Below are positions 5,863 through 8,068 of a stretch of DNA of 8,068 bases, piece after piece. The notes beneath the pieces are model-generated. The model made no database searches. It was given only the letters and a program-made list of their open reading frames with translations, and was not told where the DNA came from. A program made the position numbers and the translations under genes. The number at the start of each line of letters is the position of its first letter. Position 1 is the stretch's first letter. The DNA is from JAJPJG01 sp034667645 (GTDB lineage Bacteria; Verrucomicrobiota; Verrucomicrobiia; Chthoniobacterales; Chthoniobacteraceae), in the NCBI GenBank assembly GCA_034667645.1, contig JAXDQV010000160.1, positions 1-8,068 of the forward strand, in the 5' to 3' direction.

Positions 5863-6789
5863 GTGCAAATCGATACCTTCAAGATATTCATTGATCTCGC
5901 GGAAATGGGGAGTTTTTCCAAGGCGGCGGAGGCCAACCGTGTCACGCAGAGCGCGGTCAGCCAGCAGATTCGCGCGCTGGAAAAACGCTTCGCAGTCACC
6001 CTCGTGGAGCGGACCCCGCGCACCTTCGCGCTGACGGTGGAAGGCGAGGCGTTTCTCGCCGCCGCGCGGGAAATTTACGAGATTTACGATCACCTCGGCG
6101 ACCGCCTCCGCGAGCTGCAAAATATCGTCGCGGGTGAAATCAAAGTCGCGGTGATTTACAGCATCGGGCTCCACGAGCTGCCGCCTTTCGTCAAAGAATT
6201 CCGCGCGCTCCATCCGGATGTGGAGGTGCGGGTGGAATACCGGCGCTCGTGGGAGATCTACGACCTCGTGCTCTCCGGGGAAATGGACATCGGCCTCGTC
6301 TCGTATCCAGCGCGGCGGCCGGGCATCGCCTGTGAGCCTTTTTTAAAGGATCGCCTCGTGATGATCTGCCATCCCTCGCACCGGCTCGCCAGGCGCAAGC
6401 GGATCGAGCTGTGCGAGATCGATGGAGAAAAATTCATCGCGTTTGAACCCGACCAGCCGACGCGCAAAGTCCTCGACAAGCAGTTCCGCACGCTGGGCAT
6501 GACCGTCGCGCACGCCATCGAATTCGACAACGTCGAGACTGTAAAACGCGCCGTGGAAATCGAGAACGGCATCTCGATCGTCCCGGAAAAAACCGTCCAG
6601 CAAGAGGTTCAGAACGGAGCGCTCGTCGCGATCGAAATTGAAAAACCGGAAATGTGGCGGCCGCTCGGCATTTTGACCAAGCGCAATTCCCGTCGCTCGC
6701 CCGCCGTAAAGGAATTCGTGGAGCTGCTCAAAAACGGATTGCCAGACTCGGCCGATTGTTCTTCGCGGCGGCTCTCGGCGCCGGCTTAG
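5863..6789 (+). CDS. LysR-family transcriptional regulator
   Basis: DNA-binding regulator of 308 residues with the classic LysR layout. A winged helix-turn-helix occupies about residues 1-60: FSKAAEANRVTQSAVSQQIR (18-37) is the helix-turn-helix, followed by ALEKRFAVTLVERTPR and LTVEGEAF. A linker helix spans about 62-90, and a periplasmic-binding-protein-like effector domain begins at GEIKVAVIYSIG (91-102), with the subdomain crossover near 160. The start is a GTG at 5863; it gives the standard family opening (M-x-I-D-T-F-K-I-F) and no ATG is available. A tail after about residue 290 is Ser/Ala/Arg-rich and not family-like. The effector is unknown; the effector domain vaguely recalls the CysL/CbbR group. 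It is divergent from yggS and the MTA phosphorylase gene starts 9 bases after its stop, so either could be a target. Autoregulation through the palindrome at 5777-5792 is plausible. Confidence 0.95.
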   Translation: MQIDTFKIFIDLAEMGSFSKAAEANRVTQSAVSQQIRALEKRFAVTLVERTPRTFALTVEGEAFLAAAREIYEIYDHLGDRLRELQNIVAGEIKVAVIYSIGLHELPPFVKEFRALHPDVEVRVEYRRSWEIYDLVLSGEMDIGLVSYPARRPGIACEPFLKDRLVMICHPSHRLARRKRIELCEIDGEKFIAFEPDQPTRKVLDKQFRTLGMTVAHAIEFDNVETVKRAVEIENGISIVPEKTVQQEVQNGALVAIEIEKPEMWRPLGILTKRNSRRSPAVKEFVELLKNGLPDSADCSSRRLSAPA

Positions 6790-6798
6790 CATTCCGCC

Positions 6799-7683
6799 AT
6801 GACCAGCGACACGGAACCAGCCATCGGCATCATCGGCGGCAGCGGCCTTTATCATATCAACGGCCTGTCCGAGCCGGCGGAGCACGAAATCCAGACACCG
6901 TTCGGCGCGCCGTCGGACCACATTTTCGGCGGCAGAATCTCGGACCGGCAGGTTTATTTCCTCCCTCGCCACGGGCGCGGCCATCGCATTCAGCCCCACG
7001 AGCTAAATCATCGCGCGAACATCTGGGCGCTCCGCTCGCTCAATGTCCGCTGGATCATCTGCGTGACGGCGGTTGGCAGTCTCCAGCCGCAATACGAACC
7101 GCGACACATCGTTTTGCCGGATCAGTTTTTCGACCGCACCAGCCGCCGCGCGGAGCACACGTTTTTCTGCGACGGAATCGTGGCGCACATTGGCTTCGCC
7201 GAGCCGATCAGCAAAAACTTGCGCGAACTGTTGTTTAACACTGCGTCGCAGCTCAATCTCCCCGCGCACAACGGCGGAACTTACGTCAACATGGACGGTC
7301 CGGCCTTTTCCACGCGGGCGGAATCCGAGACCAACCGAAAACTCGGGTTCGACGTGATCGGCATGACCAACCTCGCCGAGGCGAAACTCGCGCGCGAAGC
7401 CGAGATCGCGTTGGCGACCCTCGCCATGATCACGGACTACGACTGCTGGAAAACCGACGAGGAACCGGTGACGGCGCAAACGGTGATTGCCCACCTGATG
7501 GCCAATGCGGACGCCGCGAAAAAGATTGTCGCCAGTGTGATCCCCGGCATTCCGCGCGTAGCCGACTGGCCGGAGCACAGCGGGCTCGATCACGCTCTGG
7601 TCACCGACCAGGCGCTTTGGCCGCCAGCCACCACGCAAAGACTGGAGCCTATTTTAAGGCGCTTCCTCTATACGAGGAGCTGA
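6799..7683 (+). CDS. mtnP: S-methyl-5'-thioadenosine phosphorylase
   Basis: Phosphorolyses 5'-methylthioadenosine (from polyamine synthesis and other SAM uses) to adenine and 5-methylthioribose-1-phosphate, the entry to methionine salvage. The 294-residue protein belongs to the PNP/MTAP family: phosphate-binding GIIGGSG (10-16) and PRHGRGH (56-62), TAVGSL (90-95), NMDGPAFSTRAES (164-176), GMTNLAEAKLAREAEI (188-203) and TDYDCW (212-217). D213 and D215 in the last motif are the residues that bind the adenine amino group and separate MTAP from purine nucleoside phosphorylases that use an Asn. The D166 of NMDGP replaces the more common Glu of the MEGP motif. Length is in the usual range (270-300). 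No Shine-Dalgarno is seen. It starts 9 bases after the LysR-type gene and may be cotranscribed with it; no other methionine-salvage gene (mtnA, mtnK) is present in the window. Confidence 0.93.
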   Translation: MTSDTEPAIGIIGGSGLYHINGLSEPAEHEIQTPFGAPSDHIFGGRISDRQVYFLPRHGRGHRIQPHELNHRANIWALRSLNVRWIICVTAVGSLQPQYEPRHIVLPDQFFDRTSRRAEHTFFCDGIVAHIGFAEPISKNLRELLFNTASQLNLPAHNGGTYVNMDGPAFSTRAESETNRKLGFDVIGMTNLAEAKLAREAEIALATLAMITDYDCWKTDEEPVTAQTVIAHLMANADAAKKIVASVIPGIPRVADWPEHSGLDHALVTDQALWPPATTQRLEPILRRFLYTRS

Positions 7684-7722
7684 AGGACGCGGCGCTCAAT
7701 CGCGGATTGATTTCAGAAAGCT

Positions 7723-7736
7723 GCACCGTAAGGTGC
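7723..7736 (+). repeat. Small hairpin after mtnP with GNRA-type loop
   Basis: GCACC-GTAA-GGTGC forms a perfect five-pair stem with a GTAA loop, 40 bases after the mtnP stop. The nearest T-run (7747-7750) is ten bases away, so this is at best a weak terminator or a processing/leader element. The rest of the gap 7684-7805 shows no promoter I would defend. Confidence 0.3.
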
Positions 7737-7805
7737 TCGCCACGAATTTTCCGGCATGTCTCGTTTACCTTTTCGGTTCCTTCCGCGGTGGGCCCTTTTC
7801 CTTCG

Positions 7806-8068
7806 ATGATCGGCGAAGATTACTTTCAGCTTCGTGCGCGGCTCGGGACCGCTCTGTTTTCCCTCTCCACGCTCGCGCATGATTTGCGGGCGGATCAGGA
7901 AACGCTGACCACCCTCCAGGGCCTCCACAACAGCCTTCGTGAGCCGTTTCTCTTCGTCGTCATGGGCGAGGTCAAGGCGGGCAAGTCGTCCGTGCTGAAC
8001 GCGCTTTTTGGAAAGGAATTCTGCCGCGTCGATGTGCTGCCCGCGACCGACAAGATCTACGTTTTCAA
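7806..8068 (+). CDS. Dynamin-like GTPase, N-terminal part, cut by window edge
   Basis: The first 87 residues of a bacterial dynamin-family (or broadly TRAFAC-class) GTPase. A helical N-terminal segment (about residues 4-45, in the place of the neck helix that precedes the GTPase domain in bacterial dynamins) leads into the strand EPFLFVVMGEV and the P-loop GEVKAGKSS (54-62), followed by VLNALFGKEF and LPATDKIYVF (78-87). T81 is the expected switch I threonine that coordinates Mg2+ in the motif LPxT. Such proteins bind and remodel membranes. ATG 7806 gives a family-like start with no earlier in-frame ATG nearby; no Shine-Dalgarno precedes it. A 17-codon frame from 7756 ends in a stop that overlaps this ATG (ATGA). 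The dynamin call rests on the P-loop context and the helical leader; without the rest, a related GTPase of the YfjP/Era-like group is possible. Confidence 0.7.
   Translation, partial: MIGEDYFQLRARLGTALFSLSTLAHDLRADQETLTTLQGLHNSLREPFLFVVMGEVKAGKSSVLNALFGKEFCRVDVLPATDKIYVF

Noticed and set aside
6343..6999. A 218-codon frame on the minus strand, and a 211-codon one at 7003-7638
   Set aside because: They lie antisense to the LysR-type gene and mtnP, both with clear family motifs, and their own sequences resemble nothing known.

Overview
The window reads as chromosomal core sequence from a GC-rich Gram-negative bacterium. Verrucomicrobiota (Chthoniobacter/Spartobacteria-like) is my best guess, with Planctomycetota second. 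The reasons are the pseudopilin N-terminus of the FTLVELLVV type, the almost complete lack of Shine-Dalgarno sequences, a secreted GH113-like glycosidase, and a bacterial dynamin-like GTPase. This placement is inference from style and gene content, not from a marker gene.

Layout. Everything from 1 to 5758 is read leftwards (minus strand). In transcription order it holds: yggS (PLP homeostasis), a secreted GH113-like glycoside hydrolase, the tightly packed queF-queC-queE-queD cluster for the 7-deazaguanine preQ1, then, after a possible weak terminator and a possible promoter, a type II secretion/type IV pilus inner-membrane protein (GspF/PilC family) and the start of a GspG-like pseudopilin that runs off the left edge. 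From 5863 to the right edge everything is read rightwards: a LysR-type regulator, S-methyl-5'-thioadenosine phosphorylase 9 bases behind it, and the first 87 codons of a dynamin-like GTPase cut by the right edge. The two halves meet in a 104-base divergent intergenic region that contains a long stem-loop and a LysR-box-like palindrome.

How the genes work together. QueD, QueE and QueC convert dihydroneopterin triphosphate to 7-cyano-7-deazaguanine (preQ0), and QueF reduces it to preQ1. Only the first enzyme (GTP cyclohydrolase, FolE) and the later tRNA steps (Tgt, QueA, QueG/QueH) are missing here. The four genes overlap by 4 and 7 bases or are 3 bases apart, so they are almost certainly one translationally coupled unit. 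GspF and the pseudopilin form a second pair, 12 bases apart. The LysR regulator and the MTA phosphorylase may be co-transcribed, but no pathway link between them can be shown.

I see no mobile element, CRISPR array, tRNA or rRNA, and no clearly new biological system. All genes belong to known families. The points worth a second look are the divergent regulatory region, an Ala/Lys/Gly-rich insertion in the GspF protein, the GH113-like gene in a housekeeping context, and the right-edge dynamin-like gene. No gap between genes exceeds about 125 bases.
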